Assembly: GCA_003326195.1 (NCBI GenBank)
Contig: LXQE01000096.1
Location: 102,520-166,519, forward strand
From: Nostoc punctiforme NIES-2108
GTDB lineage: Bacteria > Cyanobacteriota > Cyanobacteriia > Cyanobacteriales > Nostocaceae
Direction: 5' to 3'
Length of the DNA stretch: 64,000 nucleotides
Made by a program: the position numbers and the translations under genes. Under the pieces are notes generated by a model. The model was given only the letters and a program-made list of their open reading frames with translations. It was not told the DNA's origin and made no database searches. Shown here piece after piece: positions 50,637 to 60,398 of the stretch; the stretch's first letter is position 1, and each line of letters opens with the position of its first letter.

Positions 50637-53414
50637 GTGAACTGTGTTCTAGCCAACCTAACATTTTTGTTTTTGGGGAGTGTTGTATTCCCGGCGCTTG
50701 CACTAGACTCAGTTCAAACCCAACCTCAACCCTCGAAATTCTTAGCCGAGGCGCAAGCCAAACAGCTAAATCCAGCAGTCAGCTTATCCAACTTACCAGC
50801 CCTAGCCCCAAATCAACCTAAACACTCAGCTTCACTTCTAGTAAAAGAACAAACTAAGCAGCCAGCCACAGCAGACAATTCAACTCCTCTACCAAACCCT
50901 GCTGATAATCAAACTGAGTTACCACCTCCAAGCACCAGGCAGCTACAGCAGTCTAGTCCAGAACAGCCACAAACCCCAGCAAATAACAATACAGACAAGC
51001 TATTTGAAACAATTTTTGGTCAGCCAAAGACTCGTGAGCATATCGCGCAGGTTGTAGTTCCCTTTTTTATCAACGAGCAACAATCAGGTGAAGTTCTGGT
51101 TTTGCTCTCCCCCGGCAACATTGCCACAGTCCGCTTTCAAGCAGCACCACTCCTCACACAAACAGCAAAAATTCTTCGCTCTGACATTCAACAAAAGCTG
51201 CAAGCAGCAGTAGACAGTGAAGGTAATCTCACGCTGGAGGTGCTGCGACAAAATGGTTTGGAAGCAACCTTTGACGATCGCCAGTTAGAGCTACGAATTC
51301 AGGTTCCTCCAGTTCAACGCAAGACTAGCATTTATAATTTACGAGAACAAGGACTGCCACCCGAAGCCGAAAATGCTCTGCGTCCTAGCGCTACGAGCGG
51401 CTATATCAATTTGCGGGGTGGGCAAGACTATCTGTGGTCAGGAAGACAGGGTACGGCAACAGGAAGACAACCCCTGCAATTAAATTTAGAGGGAGCCTTG
51501 AACTGGAAGGGATGGGTGCTAGAGGGCAGTAGTACATTCACTGAACGAACCTATCCTTCGTTGGTACGCGGCGATCTGCGGCTTGTGCATGATGCTCCCG
51601 ACCAAGCTTTACGCTACGTGGTTGGCGATCTCTCAGTTCCGATTACTGGCTATCAAAGTAGTCGTCCTCTGCTAGGAGTTGCAGTTGCTAGAAACTTTTC
51701 CTTGCAGCCCTATCGAGTTACCCGACCAGTCAGTCAGTTTGAGTTTTTTCTAGAAACACCATCAAAAGTTGAAGTATTTGTTAACGGGCTGCCAGTGCAA
51801 ACACTACAGTTACCTGCTGGTCGGCAAGATATTCGCGATCTCCCTCTAAGTGGTGGCATCAACGACGTGCAACTCATTATCACTGATGCTGTGGGTCGAG
51901 TCCAGCGACTGGATTTCCCTACTGCTGTTGCTAGAGAGTTGCTATCTACCGGTTTAAAACAGTTTGCTTATAGCTTCGGCTTCCCATCCCAAGCAGAAAA
52001 CGGCGGCTACAGCTACTCTTGGGAGCGACCATCGCTTTCTTTAGCTTATCGTCAGGGGTTGACTAACACTCTCACAATGGGTGGCTACTTTCAAGGCGAT
52101 CCAAAACAACAATTGCTAGGCTGGGAAGGAGCCTGGGCAACTTCTTACGGTAACTTGGGTTGGGATGCGGCCTTCAGCCATGCCAGCGACATTGGAACGG
52201 ACTATGCTTTCAGATTGCGTTACGAATACCTGCAATCAGGACTAAAGAACTCCTCGCAACGGACGCTCAGACTTGCCTTAGAACATCAGGGCGATCGCTT
52301 CACTACTTTAGATGAATTAACTTCTCGTAAGAAATTTGGTTGGGATCTTTCCGCTAACTACAGCCAAAGAATTTTTGCGAACATCAACACTAACTTAGGT
52401 CTTGATTACCAGTTTGGTCGCTCAGATGTACTTGATACTTACGGAGCCTCACTAGGACTTTCTAAGGGTTTTGGCAATGGTCTAGGCGTCAACTTAAATT
52501 ATAGCTATAGAAAAAACGACACAGGCAACGATGAACAAAGAGTTTTCCTCAATCTTTTTTACTCATTGCCTAGACAGCGGCAGTCTATTCTTGCTTCAAC
52601 CAATATCAACTCTACAGGTAGTCCTAGCAACCAAGTAACCTGGAACTACAATTCGCGTAAAACAATTGGTGGCATCAATGCTAGTGTCGGTGCGTTGCTA
52701 GGCTCCAACAATTACGGCATTACCAGCCGATTGAATTACACAGGTTATCGCTTCACAACTAACCTCTCTCATGATTTAAATATTTTGGGAGGGAAGAATG
52801 AAAGTATCGGCAATCTAACTAAACTCACCTTTGGGACAGCCCTAGTTTTTGCGGATGGTCATTTTGGATGGTCGCGTCCTATTAGCAATAGCTTTGCTCT
52901 AGTTGTTCCTAATCAAAACTTGAGAGGTCAGATTATCGGCATTAATCCAAGTGGAGGCGGCTATACTGCTCGTGCTGATCGCCTTGGTCCGGCAGTTGTT
53001 CCCGATTTATCGTCCTACTCTGTTTCCTCACTACGAATTGATGCGTCAGATTTGCCGCTAGGATACGATTTAGGTGGAGAAATTTACAACCTTTTACCTA
53101 GTTATAAAAGTGGCACTTTAATTCGTATCGGTACAGAAGCTACTGTTTTTCTCAGAGGCGTATTGCTAGACGCAAAGGGAGAACCTGTTGGATTGCAAGC
53201 GGCTGAAGTCAGGTCACTCTCCGATCCAAATTGGCAGCCAGTTACTTTATTTACTAACAAAGTGGGTAAGTTTGCCTTGGAAGGTTTTAAGCCTGGTAAG
53301 TACGAACTCCGCCTAAATAGCAATCAACAGAATGTCATCCACTTTGAGGTTCCTCCTAAACAAACTGGAGTCTACGATATTGGCCCTCTTAAAATCCCTG
53401 TTCCTGTGAAATAG
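50637..53414 (+). CDS. Fimbrial usher, outer-membrane assembly protein (FimD/PapC-like)
   Basis: The 925-residue protein has a signal peptide (about 1-22), a Pro/Gln-rich linker (about 25-120) and an N-terminal domain (about 130-225). Then comes the usher barrel with plug (about 245-800; motifs GDLSVPITGYQSSRPLLG, SRPLLGVAVARNFSLQPYRV, VEVFVNGLPVQTLQLPAGRQ, DLPLSGGINDVQL). A C-terminal domain (about 835-915, GVLLDAKGEPVGLQ) follows. Ushers form the outer-membrane pore that takes chaperone-subunit complexes and polymerises the fibre. The start is GTG at 50637. The long Pro/Gln linker is unusual and may span the cyanobacterial peptidoglycan. The preceding genes supply chaperone and subunits. 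Confidence 0.87.
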   Translation: MNCVLANLTFLFLGSVVFPALALDSVQTQPQPSKFLAEAQAKQLNPAVSLSNLPALAPNQPKHSASLLVKEQTKQPATADNSTPLPNPADNQTELPPPSTRQLQQSSPEQPQTPANNNTDKLFETIFGQPKTREHIAQVVVPFFINEQQSGEVLVLLSPGNIATVRFQAAPLLTQTAKILRSDIQQKLQAAVDSEGNLTLEVLRQNGLEATFDDRQLELRIQVPPVQRKTSIYNLREQGLPPEAENALRPSATSGYINLRGGQDYLWSGRQGTATGRQPLQLNLEGALNWKGWVLEGSSTFTERTYPSLVRGDLRLVHDAPDQALRYVVGDLSVPITGYQSSRPLLGVAVARNFSLQPYRVTRPVSQFEFFLETPSKVEVFVNGLPVQTLQLPAGRQDIRDLPLSGGINDVQLIITDAVGRVQRLDFPTAVARELLSTGLKQFAYSFGFPSQAENGGYSYSWERPSLSLAYRQGLTNTLTMGGYFQGDPKQQLLGWEGAWATSYGNLGWDAAFSHASDIGTDYAFRLRYEYLQSGLKNSSQRTLRLALEHQGDRFTTLDELTSRKKFGWDLSANYSQRIFANINTNLGLDYQFGRSDVLDTYGASLGLSKGFGNGLGVNLNYSYRKNDTGNDEQRVFLNLFYSLPRQRQSILASTNINSTGSPSNQVTWNYNSRKTIGGINASVGALLGSNNYGITSRLNYTGYRFTTNLSHDLNILGGKNESIGNLTKLTFGTALVFADGHFGWSRPISNSFALVVPNQNLRGQIIGINPSGGGYTARADRLGPAVVPDLSSYSVSSLRIDASDLPLGYDLGGEIYNLLPSYKSGTLIRIGTEATVFLRGVLLDAKGEPVGLQAAEVRSLSDPNWQPVTLFTNKVGKFALEGFKPGKYELRLNSNQQNVIHFEVPPKQTGVYDIGPLKIPVPVK

Positions 53415-54034
53415 ACTGATTTTTGATCATCTAACAAGAGAACATAGGGTATTGAATAAAGACTCTAATTTCATCAAATTTGTTCGCGTGTATTTTACGA
53501 GAACAAAAACAGCTAAAATTGATGGCAATGTCTTCGCAAGTTTTACCTCGTTTCCAGCCGGAGGCTGGGAATGCAGATTCGTGCAGGGTTACAATGAAAG
53601 AGCATTGTCAGTTCTACCCGGAAACAAGATTTAACAAGATTTTAAAATGATCCAAAGATAAAAAAGACGGGTTGCAGCCCGTCTAAATAGCTTGAAAGTG
53701 CAAATACACCTTGTATAGTATTGAAAATAACACGGTTAATTTTCTTAGAGTTGCCAATTTGCCAAGTCAGAAAAAGAACAGTAGGTGTTGGTGTAGCCTC
53801 TGCAAGAGTTGCCCGTCGTAGATATCGCACTCCTCACACTCATAAGCAATTTTCAGTTACTTTCTGATCTGAAAACAGTAATAATCGCCCTAACAAGATA
53901 TTGCTTTGTCTAAATCAGTCATAGTATAAGTTACAACTAGTGGATATAGAAGCTCCTCTAATGTGTCATCACGACTGGTTTAGTTTGACATGAATTAAAT
54001 CAGCAGCAACAATCAAGGTTTATAAACATCAAAT
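53415..54034. other. Intergenic region after the fimbrial island
   Basis: It contains a CCAGCCGGAGGCTGG palindrome near 53554-53569 (a repeat type also seen near 21244 and 11451). The hairpin at 53665-53684 lies here too. Short frames on both strands lack ribosome binding sites and look non-coding. AT-rich sequence precedes the radical SAM gene. Confidence 0.5.
53665..53684 (-). terminator. Hairpin with minus-strand T-run
   Basis: AGACGGG and CCCGTCT form a 7-bp stem around GTTGCA-type loop bases. The T-run (TTTTTT) is on the minus strand, so it would stop leftward transcription best; on the plus strand it may only form an mRNA 3' hairpin. Confidence 0.45.
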
Positions 54035-55633
54035 ATGAACGTTTTACTTCTATACCCCCGCTTTCCAAAAAGTTTTTGGTCTTTTGAAAAAACACTGGCT
54101 TTATTAGACCGTAAAGCAATGCTACCGCCTTTAGGCTTGGTAACTGTAGCAGCGATTTTACCGCAAGAATGGAATTTCAAGCTAGTAGATCGAAATGTTC
54201 GCGTCTGTACAGAAGCCGAATGGGCTTGGGCAGATTTGGTTATTATGTCGGCGATGATTGTGCAAAAAGAAGATTTGCTCTCTCAAATAATAGAAGCAAA
54301 ACGGAGAGGTAAGCGGGTTGCTGTGGGTGGGCCTTTCCCGACAGCGCTACCGAATGAAATGACATCCGCAGGAGCTGACTATTTGATATTAGACGAAGGG
54401 GAAATTACCCTACCCTTATTTGTAGCAGCGATCGCACGCGGCGATCGCACAGGCATTTTTCGTTCTGGTGGTGAAAAACCAGATGTCACCAACACTCCAA
54501 CTCCTCGCTTTGACTTGCTAGAGTTTGAAGCTTATGCAGAGATGTCGGTGCAATTTTCCCGTGGATGCCCCTTTCAATGTGAATTTTGCGACATTATTGT
54601 GCTATACGGTCGCAAACCCCGCACCAAAAACCCAGAGCAACTTTTAGCAGAACTTGATTATCTCTACAAACTGGGTTGGCGACGCAGTATTTTTATGGTG
54701 GATGACAACTTCATCGGCAATAAGCGGAATGTCAAATTATTTCTGAAGTCCCTTCTCCCCTGGATGGTGGAACATAACTATCCCTTTTCCTTTGCCACAG
54801 AGGCTTCAGTTGATTTAGCCCAAGATCAAGAACTGATGGATTTGATGGTAGCGTGTAATTTTGGAGCCGTTTTTCTGGGAATTGAAACTCCAGACGAAGA
54901 AAGTCTTACTTTCACTCAGAAATACCAGAATACGCGAGACTCACTCAGTGACGCGGTGAATAAAATTACCCGCTCAGGGTTACGAGTCATGGCAGGGTTT
55001 ATCATTGGGTTTGATGGCGAGAAACTAGGAGCCGGCGCACGAATTGTCAAGTTTGTCGAGCAAACAGCAATTCCCACAGCCTTATTTAGTATGCTGCAAG
55101 CGCTTCCAGATACAGCCCTCTGGCATAGATTAGAAAAGGAAGGACGACTCCGTAATAAATCTGCCAACATCAACCAAACCACGTTGATGAACTTTGTCCC
55201 AACTCGGCCCTTAGAAGACATCGCTCGTGAATATGTGCAGGCTTTCTGTGATTTGTATGAGCCAGAGCGATTTTTGGAGCGTACATACAAACACTTCCGG
55301 CTTTTGGGCGAAGCAACCTACCCGAAAAAGGGTAAAGCTGCCAAGAAACCATTGAACTGGAAAGTACTACGAGCGTTTCTGATTATTTGCTGGCGGCAGG
55401 GTGTACGTCGTCAGACGCGCTGGCAATTCTGGCGCAACTTGTGGAGCATGTATCGACATAATCCAGGTGGGGTAAGTAGCTATTTAGCTGTTTGTGCCCA
55501 AATTGAGCATTTCTTGGAATATCGCCAAATTGTCCGAGATGAAATTGAGGCGCAAGTGGCTGAATTTCTGGCAGCAGAAGCTAGGGTAAAATCGGAAGCA
55601 CAAGTGATGGAAGTATTAACTCATAGTACTTAG
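54035..55633 (+). CDS. B12-binding-domain radical SAM protein (DUF4070 type)
   Basis: The 532-residue protein has an N-terminal cobalamin-binding fold (about residues 1-140: VLLLYPRFPKSFW, PPLGLVTVAAILPQEW, RVAVGGPFPTALP). A radical SAM core (about 170-390) follows with CPFQCEFCDI, the CxxxCxxC motif that holds the [4Fe-4S] cluster, and VDDNFIGNKRN. The C-terminal DUF4070 region is about 400-520. Enzymes of this class use B12 and SAM for methyl transfer or other radical chemistry; related proteins act in hopanoid methylation (HpnR-like), but no hopanoid genes are visible here. It is a lone gene. Confidence 0.85.
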   Translation: MNVLLLYPRFPKSFWSFEKTLALLDRKAMLPPLGLVTVAAILPQEWNFKLVDRNVRVCTEAEWAWADLVIMSAMIVQKEDLLSQIIEAKRRGKRVAVGGPFPTALPNEMTSAGADYLILDEGEITLPLFVAAIARGDRTGIFRSGGEKPDVTNTPTPRFDLLEFEAYAEMSVQFSRGCPFQCEFCDIIVLYGRKPRTKNPEQLLAELDYLYKLGWRRSIFMVDDNFIGNKRNVKLFLKSLLPWMVEHNYPFSFATEASVDLAQDQELMDLMVACNFGAVFLGIETPDEESLTFTQKYQNTRDSLSDAVNKITRSGLRVMAGFIIGFDGEKLGAGARIVKFVEQTAIPTALFSMLQALPDTALWHRLEKEGRLRNKSANINQTTLMNFVPTRPLEDIAREYVQAFCDLYEPERFLERTYKHFRLLGEATYPKKGKAAKKPLNWKVLRAFLIICWRQGVRRQTRWQFWRNLWSMYRHNPGGVSSYLAVCAQIEHFLEYRQIVRDEIEAQVAEFLAAEARVKSEAQVMEVLTHST

Positions 55634-55783
55634 AGCAAGGGTTTAAGACTTCCACTGAATGCCTCTTTCAGCCTTCCCAATCACACCAGGAGATAATCAT
55701 TATCTCCTGGTGTGGATTGAACGATCAAACTATGACACCTCTCGTTATCATATCCAGAGGAATGAGAGTGAGGTTAAAGCATC

Positions 55784-56425
55784 ATGTACATCCCAAATGC
55801 TTTTCTTTGAAGATGACATTGAAAAACTTGTTGCCTTCATGCGTGCAAACAGTTTTGCCACATTGGTATCTATTCTCAATAATGTTCCTGTTGCCTCACA
55901 TATTCCCTTGGTTGTCACAGTGCAAAATAATGTGGTTAAGCTATCGGGTCATCTTGCCAGACCAAATCCTCAAGGCAGGTGTTTAGCGTAGGTGAGGCAC
56001 TTGCTGTCTTCACGGGGCCCCATGCTTATATCTCGCCATCTTTGTATGAGAAGCAAGAGAGTGTACCGACGTGGAACTACATCGCTGTACACGCATCTGG
56101 TGTGCCTCAAGTTATTACTCTTGGTGATTCACCGGAATTGATGGATAAGATGATTGAGGACATGATTGACACCTATGGCTCTGAGTATAAATCTCAATGG
56201 CATAGCTTATCCGATAACTTTCGCGAAGGAATGATGAACGGCATTATTGGTTTTGAGATGACCATCACGCGGTTGGAAGGGAAATACAAACTTAGCCAAA
56301 ATCGCAGTCATTTTGACCAGAGTAATGTTGCACACACGTTGCTACAAAGTACAGAGCCAACTGTTCATGCCATCGGTGCTGCCATGAAACAGAATCTTGA
56401 AACCAGTGAACAATTGCCAGAGTAA
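55784..56425 (+). pseudogene. PaiB-like FMN-binding transcriptional regulator, two frameshifts
   Basis: ATGTACATCCCAAATGCTTT at 55784 gives the MYIP start of PaiB-family proteins, but that frame ends at a TGA at 55808. The next frame supplies EDDIEKLVAFMRANSFATLV and following residues to RPNPQ. It is broken at 55973-55974, where one T is missing (CAAGGC instead of CAATGGC, which would give WQV). The third frame then continues FSVGEALAVFTGPHAYISPS, TWNYIAVHASG, and MMNGIIGFEMTITRLEGKYKLSQN to the TAA at 56425. All family motifs are present, so the decay is recent or due to sequencing errors. PaiB-type proteins bind FMN or heme-like cofactors and repress genes. Confidence 0.85.
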
Positions 56426-57115
56426 AAACCCGCAGTTTCTAGCCTTGGGGAGAGGTCAAGCAAACCTAAAGTATTGTCTAATCAGCTTTGGGCATCATAC
56501 ATAACTATATACTTCGCAAACAAATAGTTTGCAATGCTTAATATTCGAGAAACTAATAATTAGCTTTCCATGAGATTGTGATTGCCAACACATCTTTTTT
56601 TGTAGCGATCGTGTAGGCTCATATCTGCTGGGTAAAATTACTAAATAAATTTATGGTAATTCGAGCGCCAAGCAGCAGCATCCTTAATTCTGCTGTGCTT
56701 TTAAACTTGCTTACAATTCGGTTATTTGATTTTTGAGCAATTATTAAATAACTGAACGATAAGCTTGGTTGCTAGAGAGCATTTCATGATTACATTCAGT
56801 GTGTAGCAACGGGTGAATGCCTGAATGACTGACACGAATACCTCAAAGTTTTATGGGGAAAAGATTTTGTCGATATGCTATCCGAGTATTTTTGGGACTT
56901 ATATCAGCGATTTAAACCCTAATCCTGTCATCTTGTCATCAGTCAATTGCCATGTAGGCATCTGGATTTGATCGAGATGTGTCAGGCATTTGAGCAGTTA
57001 GGAATTAGCCAAACTATCGTAGCGGCAGTTAAATCATGACTGACGTAGCTATATACAAATCAGCGATACCAACCATAGAGCTACTGCTAAGGCAATTTTA
57101 AGAAAAGAAAAAAGC
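56426..57115. other. Long intergenic region with a possible gene remnant
   Basis: Most of the 690 bp shows nothing recognisable. Around 56960-57040 a frame reads HLDLIEMCQAFEQLGISQTI then VAAVKS and a stop. This looks like the C-terminal end of a lost protein without an upstream continuation. No promoter could be fixed for the monooxygenase gene that follows. Confidence 0.4.
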
Positions 57116-58480
57116 ATGAGTACAACACGCAAAATTCGTTTAGGTGCATTCATTCAAGCTACCGGACACCATGTCTCTGCTTGGCGACATCCCGATACAC
57201 AAGCAGATGCTGGACTGAATTTTGAGCATTATAAAGAAATTACCCAAACTGCTGAACGCGGCTTATTCGATGCAGTTTTCTTGGCAGATAGTCCAGGAGT
57301 CTGGGGCGGCGCTCCAGAAACTCAGCATCGCAATGGTAAAATTGCCCATTTTGAGCCTGTAACCCTCTTCTCGGCCTTATCCTCTGTAACCCAAAAAATC
57401 GGCTTCATTTCCACCGCTTCGACCACTTATGAAGAACCCTACACCCTGGCACGTAAGTTTGCTTCCCTAGACTATTTGAGTAAAGGCCGGGCGGGGTGGA
57501 ATGTAGTCACAACAGGGAATGAGAATGCTGCACGTAATTTCGGACTTGAGCATCACCCAGAACACAGCCAGCGTTATGAACGCGCTGAAGAGTTTGTGGA
57601 AGTGGTGAAAGGTTTATGGGATAGTTGGGAAGACGATGCTTTCATCCGTGACAAAGAGTCTGGTGTCTATTTCGACCCTGATAAACTGCATACATTGAAT
57701 CACAAGGGCAAATATTTCTCTGTAAAAGGGCCTCTAAACGTTGGTCGTCCGCCCCAAGGTTATCCGGTGATTGTTCAGGCTGGAGCTTCGGAATCGGGAC
57801 GGGACTTAGCTGCACGCACTGCTGAGGTGATTTTCACTGCCAATCAAACCCTAGCTGATGCCCAGGAATTTTATGCTGATGTCAAAGGTAGGCTAGCACA
57901 ATATGGGCGATCGCCAGAGGATCTAAAAATTATGCCTGGTGCTTTCCCAATCATTGGCCGGACTGAATCAGAAGCTCAAGAAAAGTACGAATTTCTGCAA
58001 TCGTTAATCCATCCCGATGTCGCTTGGGGGATTTTAAATAACTATTACAAGGGTGTGGATTTGTCGAAATATTCTTTAGATGATGTAGCTCCCGAACTAC
58101 CTAGCGACACCAACACTAACAAAAGTCGTCTCAAACTAGTCAAAGATTTAGCTACTCGTGGCAGTCTTACGCTGCGTCAGTTGTATCTCTCTCTTGCTAC
58201 TGCACGAGGTCATCGCACCATACTTGGTACTCCCGAAACCATTGCCGACCAGCTAGAAGAATGGTTCAACAACGGTGCAGCAGATGGCTTTAATATCATG
58301 CCGCCAATCCTTCCCACAGGATTAGATGAATTCGTTAACCTAGTCGTTCCCGTCCTCCAAAAACGCGGACTGTTCCGTACTGAATACGAAGGCAGTACTT
58401 TGCGCGAAAATCTGGGATTGCGTCGTCCGACGAATCGTTTTGTCGCTAAACAATTAGATGAAAGATTGGTGTTGGCGTAA
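57116..58480 (+). CDS. LLM-class flavin-dependent monooxygenase (NtaA/SnaA/DszA family)
   Basis: The 454-residue protein matches the NtaA/SnaA/DszA branch of the bacterial luciferase-like family: IRLGAFIQATGHHVSAWRHP, GLFDAVFLADSP, FEPVTLFSALSSVTQKIGFI, FASLDYLSKGRAGWNVVTTG, YPVIVQAGASESGRDLAART and FNIMPPILPTGLDEFVNLVV. These enzymes use reduced FMN from a partner reductase and oxygen to oxidise sulfur- or nitrogen-containing organic compounds. No reductase gene is visible here. It heads a group of catabolism-like genes on the same strand (amidohydrolase, hydrolases, aldo/keto reductase), with gaps of 125-250 bp, so several transcripts are possible. The substrate is unknown. Confidence 0.87.
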   Translation: MSTTRKIRLGAFIQATGHHVSAWRHPDTQADAGLNFEHYKEITQTAERGLFDAVFLADSPGVWGGAPETQHRNGKIAHFEPVTLFSALSSVTQKIGFISTASTTYEEPYTLARKFASLDYLSKGRAGWNVVTTGNENAARNFGLEHHPEHSQRYERAEEFVEVVKGLWDSWEDDAFIRDKESGVYFDPDKLHTLNHKGKYFSVKGPLNVGRPPQGYPVIVQAGASESGRDLAARTAEVIFTANQTLADAQEFYADVKGRLAQYGRSPEDLKIMPGAFPIIGRTESEAQEKYEFLQSLIHPDVAWGILNNYYKGVDLSKYSLDDVAPELPSDTNTNKSRLKLVKDLATRGSLTLRQLYLSLATARGHRTILGTPETIADQLEEWFNNGAADGFNIMPPILPTGLDEFVNLVVPVLQKRGLFRTEYEGSTLRENLGLRRPTNRFVAKQLDERLVLA

Positions 58481-58618
58481 ATGACTTTTCATATCTGCAC
58501 TGTATTTATAGTGCTGTAGCGTAAATGAATTTTTCACGGATGCTTAAGCCATACCTTTTAAAGCGTACCTTCTGTAGATCGCCGCCTTACAGAAAATCGT
58601 AGGGAGACGCGATTGTGG

Positions 58619-58651
58619 AGTGGAGAGACGCGATAAATCGCCGTCTCTACA
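58619..58651. repeat. Dispersed palindrome (GAGACGCGATAAATCGCC type)
   Basis: GAGACGCGATAAATCGCCGT and the following CTCTAC form the hairpin repeat also found near 18228, 22853, 24262, 24318, 24360 and 34654. It lies between the monooxygenase and amidohydrolase genes, where it may end the first transcript. Confidence 0.6.
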
Positions 58652-58727
58652 AGAAATGTATTTGTCAATAGCAGCATTGGATGCTGAAAAACTCTGTAAT
58701 TTTTGTGCCGTAGGTAAGGAAAAAAAC

Positions 58728-60266
58728 ATGACTGAATATAGCCGATTGAAGACCTCACGTTCTGCTGCAATCAGAGCAACCCTTGATTATCCAGTAATCG
58801 ACACCGACGTTCACACCAATGATTTCACGCCAGCTTTTGAGGATTACATCGCTAAGTACGGCGGTGTGAAACTTGTAGATGAGTTACGCAAGACTGAAGC
58901 CTCCCGTCTTAACTCTAAAAGCAACGGTAAAGACTGGTATCAACAAACTCCTGAAGAACGTCAATATAACCGCACAATCCGATCGCCTTGGTGGGCTAGA
59001 GTTACTAAAAACACATTGGATCTCGCTACTTACACCCTTCCCGGATTGCTCTATGAGCGTCAGGCGGAACAAGGATCGGACTATTCGGTGCTGTTTCCCA
59101 ACAATGTTTTAGCACCAGCTGGAGCGAGTGCAGAGAATCGTCAAGCACTGCAACGCGCGGTCAATCACTATCATGCTGATATCTACCGGAAATATAGCGA
59201 TCGCTTGACACCGGTTGCTGGCATTCCCTTGACTACTCCCCAAGAAGGCATTGAGGAGTTAGAGTTTGCTGTGAAAACACTGCGCTTAAAGGTGATTAAT
59301 ATCACTGGCGGGGTGAAACGGCCGATTAAAGCGATCGCTGATAAATATCCAGCCGATAAATTCCCCGAAATCGCCAAGTATGCTTCTTATATCGACTTCT
59401 ACGGACTAGATAGTGAATACGACTACGATCCTTTCTGGGCCAAAGTCGTGGAACTTGGCGTACCCGTCACCACTCATTACGGCAGCCAGGGTTGGACTGG
59501 ACGCTCTTCCATCAGTAACTACATGAACAACCATATCGGTCACTTCGCCGATGGTTCGGAAGCATTTGCGAAAGCGCTGTTCTTCGGCGGTGTTACCAAA
59601 CGTTTTCCACAGTTGCGCGTAGCAATGCTGGAAGGTGGCGCAGATTGGGGTGCGCGTGTCTACATCCATTTAGTAGATCGGTTCTCCAAGCGCAATATCA
59701 AGGCACTGGAAAACTACAATCCAGCGTTGACGAATTCTGATGAGTTGTTTGAAATATTTGAGCGCTACGGTGCAGAAGTTACTCAAGGGTATTCCCTCGA
59801 TAAGGATGAATTGACCAAGACTGTACTGGGAGCTTCATTCAGCCGTCATAGCCGTGCGCCGATTGGTAGCGAATTGGACGATTTTGCAGCCGCAGGTATT
59901 GAAACAATTGAAGACATCCGCGATCGCTGGGTGAACAGTTTCTTCTTTGGTTCCGAGTCTGACGATCGCACGATCGCTACAGCATTCAATGACAAAGCCA
60001 ATCCCTTGGGAGTCAAGATCAACGCCATCTATTCCTCAGATGTTGGTCACTGGGATGTGCCAGACTTAACTTCCCCCTTGGCTGAAAGCTGGGATCTCGT
60101 GCAAGAAGGCGTTATTTCCGAAGCCGACTTCAAATCCTATGTATTCGCTAATCCCTACAAGTTTTACACCCAAGCTAACCCCGATTTCTTCAAGGGTACA
60201 GCGATCGAATCCAAGGTAGGTAACACCGAATTTAAACAAGTGGACAAGAGTTTAGTGGTGGCGTAA
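58728..60266 (+). CDS. Amidohydrolase family protein
   Basis: The protein of about 512 residues belongs to the amidohydrolase_2 superfamily: YPVIDTDVHTNDFTPAFEDYI gives the first metal motif (DxH, here DVH), VAGIPLTTPQEGIEELEFA, VPVTTHYGSQGW with the second His, and VAMLEGGADWGARVYIHLVD. A late SSDVGHWDVPDLTSPL with the Asp/His region follows. Members hydrolyse or decarboxylate ring compounds using a metal. AAGGA lies just before the ATG at 58728; the frame is open further upstream but that part is repeat-derived. It follows the flavin monooxygenase and probably acts in the same degradation route. Confidence 0.83.
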   Translation: MTEYSRLKTSRSAAIRATLDYPVIDTDVHTNDFTPAFEDYIAKYGGVKLVDELRKTEASRLNSKSNGKDWYQQTPEERQYNRTIRSPWWARVTKNTLDLATYTLPGLLYERQAEQGSDYSVLFPNNVLAPAGASAENRQALQRAVNHYHADIYRKYSDRLTPVAGIPLTTPQEGIEELEFAVKTLRLKVINITGGVKRPIKAIADKYPADKFPEIAKYASYIDFYGLDSEYDYDPFWAKVVELGVPVTTHYGSQGWTGRSSISNYMNNHIGHFADGSEAFAKALFFGGVTKRFPQLRVAMLEGGADWGARVYIHLVDRFSKRNIKALENYNPALTNSDELFEIFERYGAEVTQGYSLDKDELTKTVLGASFSRHSRAPIGSELDDFAAAGIETIEDIRDRWVNSFFFGSESDDRTIATAFNDKANPLGVKINAIYSSDVGHWDVPDLTSPLAESWDLVQEGVISEADFKSYVFANPYKFYTQANPDFFKGTAIESKVGNTEFKQVDKSLVVA

Positions 60267-60398
60267 AAGGCGAGGTGAATAAGCAAGGGAGGCAGGGAGC
60301 AGAAGGGGAAAGAGGTAAATTAATTACTCATTCTCCCCCTTGCACCCTGCCCCTCTGCCTCTTGTACCCAATCCCCAAATTATTATTAGGAGTCAACA

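Noticed and set aside
53452..53634. 60-residue plus-strand ORF after the usher
   Set aside because: Its second half is the CCAGCCGGAGGCTGG palindromic repeat; non-coding.
55659..55783. Extra N-terminal frame of the PaiB-like region
   Set aside because: The family starts with MYIP, found at 55784 in another frame; the upstream part resembles nothing.
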